Source of the DNA: Vespa crabro
Lineage: Eukaryota; Arthropoda; Insecta; Hymenoptera; Vespidae
Direction of reading: 5' to 3'
Length of the DNA stretch: 64,000 nucleotides
Assembly (NCBI RefSeq): GCF_910589235.1
Contig: NC_060956.1
Location: 6,603,999-6,667,998, forward strand
In this document: positions 1 to 12,737 of the stretch, piece by piece
How the letters are laid out: each line of letters starts with the position of its first letter
How positions within the stretch are numbered: the stretch's first letter is position 1
Notes under the pieces: model-generated
Seen by the model: only the letters and a program-made list of their open reading frames with translations
What the model was told of the DNA's origin: nothing
The model's database searches: none
Program-made: the position numbers and the translations under genes

Positions 1-75
1 CTAGATGGCGCTTGTCATGCTAATACTAGATGGCGCTTGTCGCGTTAGTACTAGAGGGCACTAGTAACATTCAAG
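1..75. repeat. 25-bp tandem repeat, three copies, CTCF-like motif
   Basis: Copies begin at 1, 26 and 51. The first two share CTAGATGGCGCTTGTC; the third is diverged (CTAGAGGGCACTAG). The core resembles the known CTCF-type site AGATGGCGC / AGRGGGCGC. The array sits about 110 bp upstream of the NOP9 start codon and may continue left of the window. An insulator or promoter role is inference. Confidence 0.6.
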
Positions 76-183
76 TTATCACGCTTATCAAACAGTGCGT
101 ATTATTCGTGATTGAAGTTGTTGAATAAATTAGGTTATAGAAAATTTCTTTTCTACGAGAGAATTTTATAAAATTTATTAACG
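76..183 (+). promoter_or_regulatory. NOP9 proximal promoter and 5' leader
   Basis: AT-rich stretch between the CTCF-like array and the NOP9 ATG. No clear TATA box is visible, which is usual for a housekeeping gene. The start context is ATTAACGATGTC. Confidence 0.4.
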
Positions 184-2007
184 ATGTCAGATATTCGTGC
201 ATATGATGACAGATGTAAAAAGCGAAAAAAGAAACGTTCTAATATGCAAATGGCGAAAAAGTTTGCTCGTCGAAGAAATCACGGAACGGATCTTGATACG
301 GAAACGTATCAGTATATGGTTCGTATTTTGGAGTTAATGCGTGAAGATTTTCCGAGCGTTGAAGAAAAATTAATGTTCATTAATAACGTATATGAACAAT
401 CTGTTGGTCACGAAATTGAATATTCAAAAAATCAAGTTGGTTCAAGAGTCTTGGAATCACTTTTGAAATATGCGAGCCTAGAAGCAATTCAGAGGTTTAC
501 GGATGCTCTCAGTTCTTCAATGAGACCAATAAGTAGTGACAGATTTGCTAGTCATGTTTTGGAGAAAATAATTGTTGTCTGTGCGGACAGAGGAAACAAA
601 TCCAAAAATATATTGGAAACATCAAAATCAAAAGAAACTGAAAATGTACAGGATATCGTTATAGATGTAAAAGAATCCGAAGTGAAATCATACAATGATA
701 TAGTTATAAAATTGAGTAAATATTTGATAAATAATTTAGAAGAATTTGTTTGGGATACGTATGCTAATCATCTCTTAAGAACTGTAGTAGAATGTCTTGG
801 TGGATTAATAGATACAAGTGATGGACAGAATAGAACGAAACAAATGTTACATAGTATAGAAAGACGAGAGATTATACAAGAATATAAAGATTTTTTAATC
901 GAGGCATGTAACAGATTATATAATTGGCCACAGTTTCTTGAGTTTGGCAGAGATGAATTAACCTCAGGATTGTTACAAAGTATTTTATATTCCTTAAAAG
1001 ATATAGATAAGAAGTTAACAAAATCTTTCATCAAGAAGATCACAAAGGAATGTTTTAGTTCTGAAGATGATGGAAAATTATCGAATATTTTTGATTGTGA
1101 AAGTTCTATAAGGCTTTTAGAAGCTTGTCTTGCGATAGCGAAATCCAAATCCTTCGACCATATTTATGAAGAGTATTTTAAGGGCAACTTAAAAAGTTTG
1201 TGTATAACACAGGGTACTATCTTTAGTGTACAAAAATTATTAGATCATTGTGAATCTAAAGAAACTTTTGAAAAAATATTTGAAGAAATTGAAGTTCTTT
1301 TCTCAGATATCTTACAAGCAGGCTATACAGGAGTTTTAGTAAGTGTAGCTAATGCATCGAAGAGATTGCAAACAAAACAGGGTGCATATGTAACTATGAT
1401 TATTAAGATGCTTGGGTGTGATACGTCAGAAGAAAAACAATATCAAATTATAAAATGTATTTCTACATTGAAGAAACAAAGTGAATTGGAATCTTTGAAG
1501 GAAGAAGATCAAACTGTATTGTCTATCCATTTGCATGGAAGTTTGATCGTACAAGCTGTGCTTAACTTCAATAAACCTATAAAAATTGTTAATTCCTTAT
1601 TGGCTCTGAACAATGAGCAATTATTAAATTTGATAAGTAATCCAAAAGGTAGTCGTATTGTAGATGCTTTTATGGATAGTAAATATATTGGTGAAAAAAG
1701 CAGAGAAAAACTTGCTAAGAAATTACAAGGGTGCTGGACCCAATTAGCTCAAAGCACTCATGGATCTAGATGTTTAGACAAAATATGGATTTGGTCGCAT
1801 CAAAAGCAAAGAATGTTTATCATGGAAGAATTAGCAGCTGCAGGAGAAATTTTACGTGCCAGTAAATCAGGAAAAATTATATCGAATAAATTGAATGTAC
1901 CTTTATTTGTCAGAAATAAAAAGGATTGGACTGAATCGCAAGGAAAAGAGGAAAAAATGAAGGCTCTTTTCGCTGATATAATAAAAAAGCCTATTACGCA
2001 AAACTAG
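184..2007 (+). CDS. NOP9: Nucleolar protein 9 (Pumilio-type RNA-binding protein)
   Basis: A 607-residue protein in one uninterrupted exon. It resembles NOP9, a nucleolar Puf-repeat protein that binds pre-18S rRNA during 40S maturation. The N-terminus is strongly basic (KKRKKKR near residue 13), which suits a nuclear/nucleolar signal. Several Puf-like helical repeats are visible: NQVGSRVLESLL near 81, DRFASHVLEKII near 119, DTYANHLLRTVVECLGG near 193, then HLHGSLIVQAVL, NPKGSRIVDAF and STHGSRCLDKIW in the last third. The C-terminal layout (HGSRCLDKIW, then a NKLNVPLFVRNKKDW segment) matches animal NOP9, and the length is close to the human protein (about 636). The first ATG follows an in-frame AT-rich leader and no better start is seen. 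It is convergent with nervy. NOP9 versus another Puf protein is the main alternative. Confidence 0.93.
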   Translation: MSDIRAYDDRCKKRKKKRSNMQMAKKFARRRNHGTDLDTETYQYMVRILELMREDFPSVEEKLMFINNVYEQSVGHEIEYSKNQVGSRVLESLLKYASLEAIQRFTDALSSSMRPISSDRFASHVLEKIIVVCADRGNKSKNILETSKSKETENVQDIVIDVKESEVKSYNDIVIKLSKYLINNLEEFVWDTYANHLLRTVVECLGGLIDTSDGQNRTKQMLHSIERREIIQEYKDFLIEACNRLYNWPQFLEFGRDELTSGLLQSILYSLKDIDKKLTKSFIKKITKECFSSEDDGKLSNIFDCESSIRLLEACLAIAKSKSFDHIYEEYFKGNLKSLCITQGTIFSVQKLLDHCESKETFEKIFEEIEVLFSDILQAGYTGVLVSVANASKRLQTKQGAYVTMIIKMLGCDTSEEKQYQIIKCISTLKKQSELESLKEEDQTVLSIHLHGSLIVQAVLNFNKPIKIVNSLLALNNEQLLNLISNPKGSRIVDAFMDSKYIGEKSREKLAKKLQGCWTQLAQSTHGSRCLDKIWIWSHQKQRMFIMEELAAAGEILRASKSGKIISNKLNVPLFVRNKKDWTESQGKEEKMKALFADIIKKPITQN

Positions 2008-2015
2008 TATTCCAA

Positions 2016-2021
2016 AATAAA
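2016..2021 (+). terminator. NOP9 polyadenylation signal
   Basis: AATAAA nine bases after the NOP9 stop codon, followed by an A-rich run. This would give a very short 3' UTR. Confidence 0.6.
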
Positions 2022-2194
2022 ATTTTGATAAAAAAAAAAATGTAAATGATTCATTTTTGTCATATATTATGTATATTATATATGTTTGTATATACAATAT
2101 ACATACACACATACGTATTAAAGAAACGTTTAATTAGACAAATTAATTCGCATCTTCTTTTTTATTGTGACATAGAATAATTATATATATATAT

Positions 2195-2254
<60 letters not shown>

Positions 2255-3471
2255 ATATATTTGACGTGTTATTTCATAAATACATTTCATAAAATTCATC
2301 GTACGTTCCTGCAATGCAATGTGCCCAGAAGGAATTACAATAAATCGTTATCTAAGTTCGAGGAAAATTTTCTAATATGTATAACCAATAAAATCGTCTC
2401 CTCGCAACCACGCATGACTAGACTTTAAGATACACAATTAATTATAATTCGATTGATCGAAGTAAGAATTTTTTGTTACATCTGTCATTACAATCGTTAA
2501 GTCTATCAATTGACTAGGGTAAAATCGATGTAAGCCGTTTGTTGTGTACGCTCGTTAGAAGCGATCAAATCCTATCGCATGTTGGATCTTACTGTTAGAT
2601 TACAATTGCATCTCGATGGAATATTAAAAGAGAGAGAAAGAGAAATAGATATAGAGACAGACAGAGAGAAAGAGTAATATGGCGAATAAATAAAAGAATG
2701 CGAGATAGTAATATATTGAAAGATTTCGTATAGGAAAAAACACCGATCTTTGGTACAAAGAATATCTTACGATTTTGTCAAATAGAATTTGATCTTTAGA
2801 TGTAAATGATCTTTGTTTGATACGTAAGACAATGTGTTTGATCACTACGGATACTGGGAAATCGATAATTGTCATTGAATAGAAGAAACTTTACACCAAT
2901 TTTTCGTACCAAGTGCATGCACATTCAAGGTGAATTGTTGACTATGAATTAGCAACACAGATGAACAATGGTACAAGCCTAGGACGCTCATCATACCCAA
3001 CAAACGTCATACGTATTCGGATACGTTCACACATTTCTATTACATTTCATTAATGTGATATTTACAAGAACTATACAAGGATCATTCTTTTTTCCAGTTG
3101 ATCGTCATCAAAAAATGATCTTACAAAACGAATCACAACTTATTCGATTACTCAACATTTTAAATATAATTTTCCTTCCATATACAACATAAAAACATTA
3201 ACAAATTCGTCTAATGACAAGAACAAATAGTTACGATAATAAAATGCATCCTTGTATAAATCGTATTCTAAACAATCCATACTTCGAAGATTAATCAACA
3301 AAGTTTTTTAAAAAGAAAAAAGGAAAGAAAAATATGAAAGCGAATCAAAAGTATAATAGAGTCGATAATTAAATAAGAAGTTTCTGAGTCTTCTGTGAGG
3401 AAACATCAGCGTGGATCGAAATAGATCGGCCTGGCTAATCGTAATGGAACGTGACTCTTTCCTTCATGTCG
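2022..3471. other. Convergent intergenic region, probable nervy 3' UTR
   Basis: No coding exon is seen. The stretch holds a (TA)n/(TG)n array and unremarkable AT-rich DNA. A minus-strand AATAAA (TTTATT at 2161-2166) could end a long nervy 3' UTR of about 1.3 kb, nearly abutting the NOP9 poly(A) site. Confidence 0.5.
2182..2261. repeat. (TA)n microsatellite with TG interruptions
   Basis: About 80 bp of nearly pure TA dinucleotide, ending in TGTGTGTATATAT. It lies between the convergent 3' ends of NOP9 and nervy. Confidence 0.95.
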
Positions 3472-6087
3472 TCACTTCCCTTTGGAGATGGTATTTGCCG
3501 TGGCCGACACGGTTGAACCTTCCGCGTCGTTGATACTTCCAGTGACGCTAGCTGTACCGATTCTAGGCGGACTACGCGAAGATGATCTTCGAGGTTCTCG
3601 TGGTAAAGGATTATTGCACGTTGCATGATGTCCACCAGCCTCCCAATCGCGATGTTGACAAAAGGAACCGCAATATCTTGCGATCCCACATCCACCGCAT
3701 GTTTCTAATGCTGGTCTGCCACAATTCCAACAATTCTACGAAGATAATTAGTTTGATTCATTGGTTTTTTCCAATTTGTGTTGATAATAAAATGTGTGTG
3801 TATGTATGTATATATACATATATTTTTTTTTCGTAAGTATAAAATATGTACATACTGATCCTACTATATTAGTCAAATGTGTATCCTTGTCATCTTCGGT
3901 AGTGGACGGTGCCGAATTAGAAGTAGTTGTAGGTGTTGGAGCAGTTCTACCACTGGTCTCTACCATGTTGGGACTTCCGTGAACCCTAACGAATGAAGCT
4001 TGACGGACACCAACGTGACTTCTTTGAGATAGTGGTAAGTCTAAAAGTCTGTGTACTCTCAGACGTTCACTCGCTCTCGACTCGGCAACCGCTACTGCAA
4101 CTGCTCTTTGAACTTCAGCAACAGCTGCTCTTTTTACTTCTAACACGGCTTCTTCTAGAAATTATAGAAATAACGTTAGCTTTGAATAATGTAATCATCC
4201 ATGAATTTTTTGAAAATTACCTGCTCTTCTTTTCACCTCAGCAACCCTATCCTCAGTAGCTCTGATTGTCTGAGCAACAATTTCTCCAGACAAACGTTTC
4301 AAGCTACCATCTCTATCACCCGTTGAAGATTCTACTTGAGCACCATTGGTTGAAGGATTATTGGTAGTAGTGTTGTTGGCATTACCATTTTGTGCGACCA
4401 CATTTGGCGGTGGTATAGGTGTTGCTGCAGGACTGGAACAACCTCGTCTTTGAAGGATAGCCAAAGCTCTCTTCGTTTTTTCTACCATGCCAAGAATACA
4501 GTTCAACATCACATGAATATTCTTCCATTCGTCGTCGAGGCTAGAACCGTTTTGAACGTGACTCAGCTGCTGTTGCTGTTGGGACAAATGATGGGGGGCC
4601 GAGAAAGCATTTATCTGATTAATTTGGACTAGGCTTGGTGGAACCGGACTAGGCCCGTGGCCATGTCCGTGTGCGTGGCCTTGAATGGATCCACCCGCTG
4701 CGTGAAGCGGATGATACCAACAATAGGATGATGAGTTTTCCGTTTGCTGTTGTTGCTGATGTTGTTGTTGTTGTTGTTGTTGTTGTTGGTGATGGGCACC
4801 CCATGGATTAGGCCTTTTTCCGTAAACAGGTATATCCTCGAGTAGGGTACCGTTTTCATAGTACCTGTAAATAAAATTAATGGCTAAACAATACACTTTT
4901 GATAAATTCTTCAGTTGACTTTACTAGAATTTGTAACAATAAAATATAATGTATTTGTCCAATACGATATCCCTATTGAACTTTATACACGTTACATGTG
5001 TGGTTTGCCTTCTAAAAATATATCCTACGTTAAATGCGTCTAGTGGAAAATACATCCACCAAACCGTCCACGTACTTATTCGAAAGCATATGTGCCATGT
5101 AATGTGTATATCGTAAAACATGCGTGCAATATGGTATGCATCAAAGAAACATGTGCATAAAACAGTCCTGCGGCCGTATGTTATGTGTATGTGTATGTGT
5201 ATTAAGATGCATGCGTCCAAAGCGACATGTGTTCCGAAATCCGTATAATCTATCTGTTTTACATTAAAAAGAAAAAAAAAAAGAAAACCTTTCTAGATCT
5301 TTCGAACAATTTTAATTATATGCATCACACACTTGCTTGTTGATTTTCATTGCTGTTATATAATAGATCGATAAAAATTGTAATAGTAATAAAAACAATT
5401 GTTATAGAATATCAGCTTTCAAAAGTGTCGAGTCATACTCGATACATAGGAATACCTATCAAGAAGATTGATGTCGAGTCAGATTCGACATAACAGTTCA
5501 AAGTGTTAAATGTATTTTGAATAGCAAGATTGTGGTCCACAATCGTGCAATTTCAAAGTAGTTAGCCGCTACGTTAGATGGATACGTGTGAGGTACAGTT
5601 GGGAACCAAAGACAGCTGGTCTTCGTACAGTTGAACGAATAGGCATCGAAGACTGATCTTGGGAGCATGTATTAGTCCGGAATATGCCAATAGGTACTCG
5701 AGGCAAGTTCCCTTGCTCTAACGTTAGCAGGTCGAGCTGAGCCAAAGAGGGTAGATAGTATGAGATCTAGAGAGGAGAGGGGGGAAGAGAAGAGGGTGAC
5801 GTTCACGAAAGGTGGTTCTCCGATGATATATGGAAACGTCACCAACAGACATATCGAGAGGACGCCAGCCAGGGTGGCATTGCCAGCGTGCACACCACGT
5901 TTTGTCGCCTTCGAATTCGCTTCGTCGCCCCTCAGCAGCCTGTTCACGTGAGTATCCGTGTCCTCACCGGAAGCAACCACCCTTCCTTCCACCTCTTGGC
6001 CATCGAACTCTGATCTCTCTCTGCACTATCTTTCCTTCTCTTTCTATTTCAATTCCTTCCCCTAAGCAACTCACCACCACCGGAGGA

Positions 6088-6151
<64 letters not shown>

Positions 6152-9100
6152 GTGTGTACTCTTCAATCCTCAACCCCTTTCAAGGAACACGATGCTTAAT
6201 CGAACACCTGCTTCGATGAGCCACGTTGCGACGAACGAGGGCTTCCTTCCCCTACTGTGTTACGAATTACGTGCAGACGGAGCTCAGTATAATTGATTAA
6301 GCAAGCTTATTAATTATTTATCATCAAAAATAGAACGGATTATTCACGTTGATTAGGCTAATTTTAAGTTTTTTGAATTATAATTATTTTTTACTTTATC
6401 CTTGATTAAATTATGATATAAATATTTCTCTAATGTTTATATCTCATGTATTTATATATATATATATATATATTCATACTTCGAAAGTTATTTTTTTCGA
6501 TAATGTATTTCTCATAGGAAATAGAAGAAATTATTCTTATTAATTATATTAACTTTTATCTTTTTTTCACTACAATTATTTTTTTTATTTTATTCTCGAC
6601 CAACTCTAATTAGATATTTTTTTTGCTTTTGATATATCATGCATTCGTATATATATATATATATAATACTTTGAAAAGTAATTTTTGAATAAAACTTTCC
6701 AAGTAATTTTTTGTTTGTTTATTAATTGAATATGAAACTGTCATGTCAGAGGTGACCTTATAATGCAAAGGGTTGATTTTTGTCTCGTAAAGCATGATCA
6801 AAAAGATACATATATAAGAAGAGTTTTCATTTTTAATTTAATTCGTGGAAGAAGTTGATTTCTTTTGAAAGAGATTTAGAGACGACACATTCGGATGTCG
6901 TTTCTCACATCAACGCCAAGGTCAGAATCCAAAAGTGTACTCTCGCTTGGTCGCTTACGAGGGTGAGCTTTAGGGCTCATTCCCTATAAATATCGACTCG
7001 CGAGAATCGCAGGCTCCCGGCCAAGATTTTTCTAAAACGCCAGATCGTTTGTGGCTTGGCAAATATACTACGCACGCGTGTACACGCAGGTGCGTGGAGT
7101 CAGTTATTGCATGAATTATCGTTATGGACGTGGACGAAGACAGGTTAGCTATCTTTTCTCGTTGCAGTTAATTTAACAGATTAATTTAAATGTTCCTCGA
7201 TATTTCAACATCTATCCTCATATATCATCTTAGATTTTCAAATAAATTCTTTTTTATACATTATAAATTGACTCATAAATAAATTATAAGTATAATATAT
7301 TTGTTAATTATAATTTATGATTTTTTGAATAATTTTTTTATATCATTTTATTATAATACATTTTGTTACTTATAATTGTATTTATAGTAAAATTCAAATT
7401 TAATTAAAAATATTGAGTATTTCTCGATATTTCACTATCTTTTTTTATATTATCTTAGATTTTCAAATGGATTTTTCATATATTGTGGATTAAATCGTAA
7501 GTAAGTTATAATTGAGAAAATAATTGTAATAAATATATGATTTTTTGTAATCAAAATTCTTTGTCTTTTGGATATCTATTTTATCTTAAAGATAACACAA
7601 GTTATATTGTAATAGATTGTGTAATACACATACACAACACACATAAACTCAAGTTACAACTTTACAACTTTTAATTTGAAACTTTCAACTTAAAAAAAAA
7701 AAATTCAACTTCATCCATTTTATTTATGAATCAATCAAACAATTTTTAAAAACAAATTTTTCGTCTAAGAATCTCCACGAGAAAGTGCCGACATTTATTT
7801 TGTTCTTTTTTCGAAATCTTTTTATCAGAGATTATCGTTTGTAAGTAAAAGACGAAGGGGTGGTATTAGTAAAACATGTTCACTTACGGGGTGTCTGAAG
7901 CACGACGTTTCGGTGCATGAGAGGAGCCAGAGTAATGGTGCAAAGCGTTCGTGGTATTGTTCGCGTGTTGAATGGCGCCGACATTCGGATTAGAGCTAGA
8001 ACGCATCGAATAATACGCGGGACACTGGTTACCGGCGTTTCCACTTCCAAGACCACTGCTACCATGTTCTCCAAAAATTTCTACGGATTCGCCCGACGGT
8101 ACCAATCCGACTGCTTCCAAAATCGCTGTTTCATTATTTCGAAGGAATTGTGCACATGTCTGCAAAAAAAAATACCTTTTTTATTTTTTTGATTCTTTTT
8201 TTTTTATAACGTAAAATTCGTTATTCTTTTATTTCTCAGTAATTTTTTTATCCATTTAAATCTCGGTAATTCAATTTAATGTTTCACTTTCAAAAATAAC
8301 TTATTAAATCTGAAATTCATATCATGACTTATATTCATATAATTATATTATATTAAGTATAGATGAAAATGAAAATTTTTGGATGATATTAAAAATTGAT
8401 TACTCTTTTTCGAGAATTTGTAGATTAATTTTTTTTTTTTTAGATTATGAAACTATAAGACTAAGAACTTTTCTATAATCTGAAGAAAATTAGTCTAAAA
8501 TGTCTCGAAAAAGAGTCATTGATTTTTTTAAAATCACTTAGAAACTTTTATCTCACTTTATACAGCTTGTACTAATATAACTATAATATACTAAATACAA
8601 TTTAAATTGTGATAATTAAACTGTAGGTAGATATTACAAGTATATCTTATATTTCATAAACATCAAATTTCAAATATAAACTAACAATAAATTTTTAATA
8701 AAGAAATAATACAAAGTATATAAAATATAAATATCTTAGTGTGTAATTTCGAATTAACATGTTATAAAGAATTAATTTTTCAATGATAAGTATAAAAAAA
8801 ACATGACAGTCGACGAAAATTATAATTTCAATAATTGTATTGTTTAATTAAAATAATTAAAACAAATTTATTAATTAAAATTAAAAAATTGTTTACATCC
8901 ATTATTTTTACGAGTTTGATATCTACTTAAGTTGTTAAAAATTTGATAGTTTGCAGAAACATTCGTGACATTTACAAGTAAAATAAGTAGTAATAAAGGA
9001 AGATTAGTCTCATGCAATTAAGATTGGCTAAGCCGTTAAAGTTTCAAAGTACCAGCAATTACAATCAGTTTCGATTTTTAATATTCGTTCGACGTTTTCT

Positions 9101-9494
9101 TTATCGCCAACACTTCGCGTCTCCTACGTCGAAACTTCTCGTACAATTCCTTTATTCCCAACGTCTTTCCTCTACTCTCAATACTGGAATCGGTCTGCCA
9201 GGCTGGGATTTATCGCTTCTAATTCAATATCAGCAACCGTCCCTCTTTTCTCCTTTCTCTTTTCTTCTTTTTCAAATTGCTCGACGCAGTCCGTAATTAA
9301 CGATCATCGATCTGCATTTCTCTGAGAATTTTTCAACTTGAATTTTCTTATCTAATGACGACCGAGACGCACAACTTTTTATTACCTTTTATAATTTATT
9401 ACCTTTTATAATCTCTTGATTTATCGATCTTTTTATTTAATGTCAGCGTAGACGAATATTTTATCAGTTTCAAGTAAGTTTATTTAAAATTGGA

Positions 9495-9538
<44 letters not shown>

Positions 9539-12500
9539 TTCAATATGTATCGTTTGTATGAAAAAAATATTTTCTTCGAAGATCTTTTTCTTTCTCTTTT
9601 TTTCTTGATCTCTCTCTCTTTCTCTCTCTTTCTCTCTTTTATTTTACTTCAATGAAAAAAGAAAGTATGAAATTCTTGCCATTTATTGCTTCGATTGTTT
9701 TCTATAGTTACGTCAGTAGACGCAGACGAGATGATGCGGTCCAGACGGTAGCCTGTTTCTAACTTTCCGATCTCTTCCTCTAATATCCTACTCGATATGT
9801 TTACAGAGTCTACGTCGAGTCTCGAGAGTTTCCGACTACTAGTTATGGAAACCTCAATAAACTTAATACAATAATATCATTATTTTCTAAGCCATTAAAC
9901 ACAAGCAATTTGTTAAAATAGACAAAAAAAAATAAGGTACTTTTATATTGTAGAATAAAAGAAATTTGAAACGATTTAGAAAAAAAAGGAACAAATAAAA
10001 CGAAACAAAATCGAAATAAATCAAAATGATGTTTCGAGTTGAAACTCGAACACCAGAAAACATTATTTGCGACTTTTGTTTTCGCTTTTCGTCGTGGCGT
10101 TGAGCGAAATGTAAATTTTTTCCATTAATTTACAATTCGTTATTTTGCCGTAGTGTGCAAGTCAGCTTACTACTTCTTCTCTTCTTCCTTCGTTCAATCT
10201 TAGAGGCAACAGCTGGATGTCGAAGCATAAACGAAAGCCGCAAAATTAATTCTTTTTCACTAGATTTTTATTGTGTTCGTTGTCGGTAATGCAAGGACCA
10301 CGATATTAAGAGGTTTATTGAGGGAAAATCAAATTTTTCCAAAGAAGTGAATGAATTTATGTTGTAATAGATTTAAAGAGAAATCCCTTATAAACAGGTG
10401 CGATTAAAATTTTGGCGGGAAATTGTAAAATGTGAACGGATTAATCAAAAATCATTCCAAATATCGTTAAATGATATGAATAAATAACAAGAAGCATTAA
10501 TTAAAGATGACATGTCCTTGGAAAATAATGTCATTATACATTGATAACGAAATAATTAAAAATTATTTGCAAATAACGTTGAATTATATGACAATAGGTA
10601 GTAAGAAGCATTTACCAAAGAGAACGTGTCATCGCAAAATGGATCTCTATGTGAGAAAGGAGGGAGGTATCATGATTGTTCTATGATGGACATACGATTT
10701 GAGAGTTTCGTGAGATTTCTCCGATCGAAATCGGTTGGAAACGGAGAGTGTCGAGGAGTATCTCGAGGCTATTTGCGTTTGGTCTGATCCTATGCGATTA
10801 ACGACTCGTACTACTGGCCATTCCTACTATTTGCATCTGGACGAGCACATACACATACGTACATACATACATATATATATATACATATATATATACATAG
10901 ATATAGGAACATACCACAGGAGTACAGTGGATAGAGGAGTTTATAAATGCCGGATATATGGTAGACAGTACTACTGGCCGGATCAACGAGCCAATAGGTG
11001 CACGGACGACCGAGTATACAGGATTACGTATACCGTTCCTGGATTTAATGCAAATATAAAGGAGAACGACGTGCAAGGAGGGCGGGAGGGAGAAGGAGAA
11101 GGAGGAAAAGAAGAAGAAGGGGGTAGGAGGGATAATTACAGGAACGTGCAACGATCTCGAGGAACATAGAGAAAGAGAGAGAGAGAGAAAGAGAGAGAGA
11201 GATAAAGAGAGAGAAACTGTCTTATTTCGAGATTATCTCGCCCTTTAAAGCGAATTATTATCCTGCTTTTACCTCGATATACCCGCAATTATTACGATAG
11301 GACGAACACGTGCACGTAAGCAAAGAAATAGAAAAATGAGCTATCAATTTTTTTATTTCAACTCTTCGTTTCTTTTTTTCATATCTTTTTTTCTTCCTCT
11401 TCTTTTTCTTTTTCATTTTTTTTTTTTATCTTATCTCATACTCTTGATTTATTAATAAAGTTCACGATATATTCTCTCATGATATTCGATCTAATAATAA
11501 AGCAACATCGATGAGAAAGTTTGTAAGAGTAAGCTTAGATAAAATTCGAGAGAATGAAGAAATTCCCCTTTCCCCCACCCCTCCCCCCGCCCATCCAAAA
11601 AAAAAAAAATAGGGAGAAAAGAAAAGAGAGAAAAATGAAAAGAAGAAGGAAGGAAGAAAAGATGGTTTTGTATCGAGAAGAGTTTCCAAGTTCCGAGAAA
11701 GGTTTTTATGTTCGTCGTTCTCTACGTTCGATTCGTTCATCTATCTTGCCCCCTCGCGAAGCAGACTGCTAAGCTCCCAGCTACGATCGAGAAGTAGCCT
11801 GGGAAATTAAAACAGGCTGCCAGCCGGTCAGCTTTCGCCGTGTTGATTTTACTCGATCCTCCTGGGCTTGTTGAGCTCTCCTCTTTCTCTTTCTCTCCCT
11901 TCTCTATCTTCTCTACTGTACTAACCATAGAAACTAACACGTGTGCACGCAAGTAACATAAGCGCAATCTAGTTGGTCCTGCCTGGAAGGATGGACGTTG
12001 ATACACGTGACGCCTAACTAACCTCCCTCTTTTACTCTATTAACACGTGAACGTATTCCGTACGTGATCTTCTCGAATCAAAGAGCTTTTATAATTCTAT
12101 CACTTAATTCTCATCGTTATTCTTTGTTAATTCTTCAACTTTTTATATCTATTAATATAAATAGAATCGGCGAGGATTGATCTTCGTAATCTTTTCGAAT
12201 CAAAGAGCTTTTATAATTCTATCACTTAATTCTCATCGTTATTCTTTGTTAATTCTTCAACATTTTATATCTATCGATATAAATAAAATCGCCGTGGATT
12301 AATCCTCGTTATATCTTGATATAAATAATTTTTATATATTATTAATAATTTAAAATTTATATGTATATGAATATATTTAATATATATGATATATGTGATA
12401 TATATTAAATATATTATATATATTTACGTTAGTATATTTATATTTAATTTTATTTCATATTATTATTAATTAAAAAATTTATATTTATTACTTATAATTT

Positions 12501-12686
12501 TAAATTGATATATTAATATATTAATATTTTTTTTTTTAATTTGATTATTATTTCATTTCGTATTATTATTTACTTTTAATTTTATTATAATTTTATATTT
12601 TATATTTTTATATTATTATTAATTTAATTAAATAATTAAATTTTGTATTAGTATTATTATTAATAATTTGACATAAATAATATATT

Positions 12687-12737
<51 letters not shown>

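Larger units (their letters stand above)
4865..7887 (-). other. nervy intron (about 3.0 kb)
   Basis: Donor after CC at 7888 (gtaagtg) and acceptor ttatttacag before 4864. No ORF here looks real. It contains a (CT)n array near 6,100, a diverged duplication at 6,370-6,720, a GC-richer island at 6,880-7,140 and another diverged duplication at 7,190-7,560. Confidence 0.8.

Noticed and set aside
12350..12660. Possible origin or matrix-attachment region from extreme AT content and small palindromes
   Set aside because: The genome background is AT-rich and such palindromes occur repeatedly (also 19,970-20,110 and 35,260-35,440); nothing specific supports a function.
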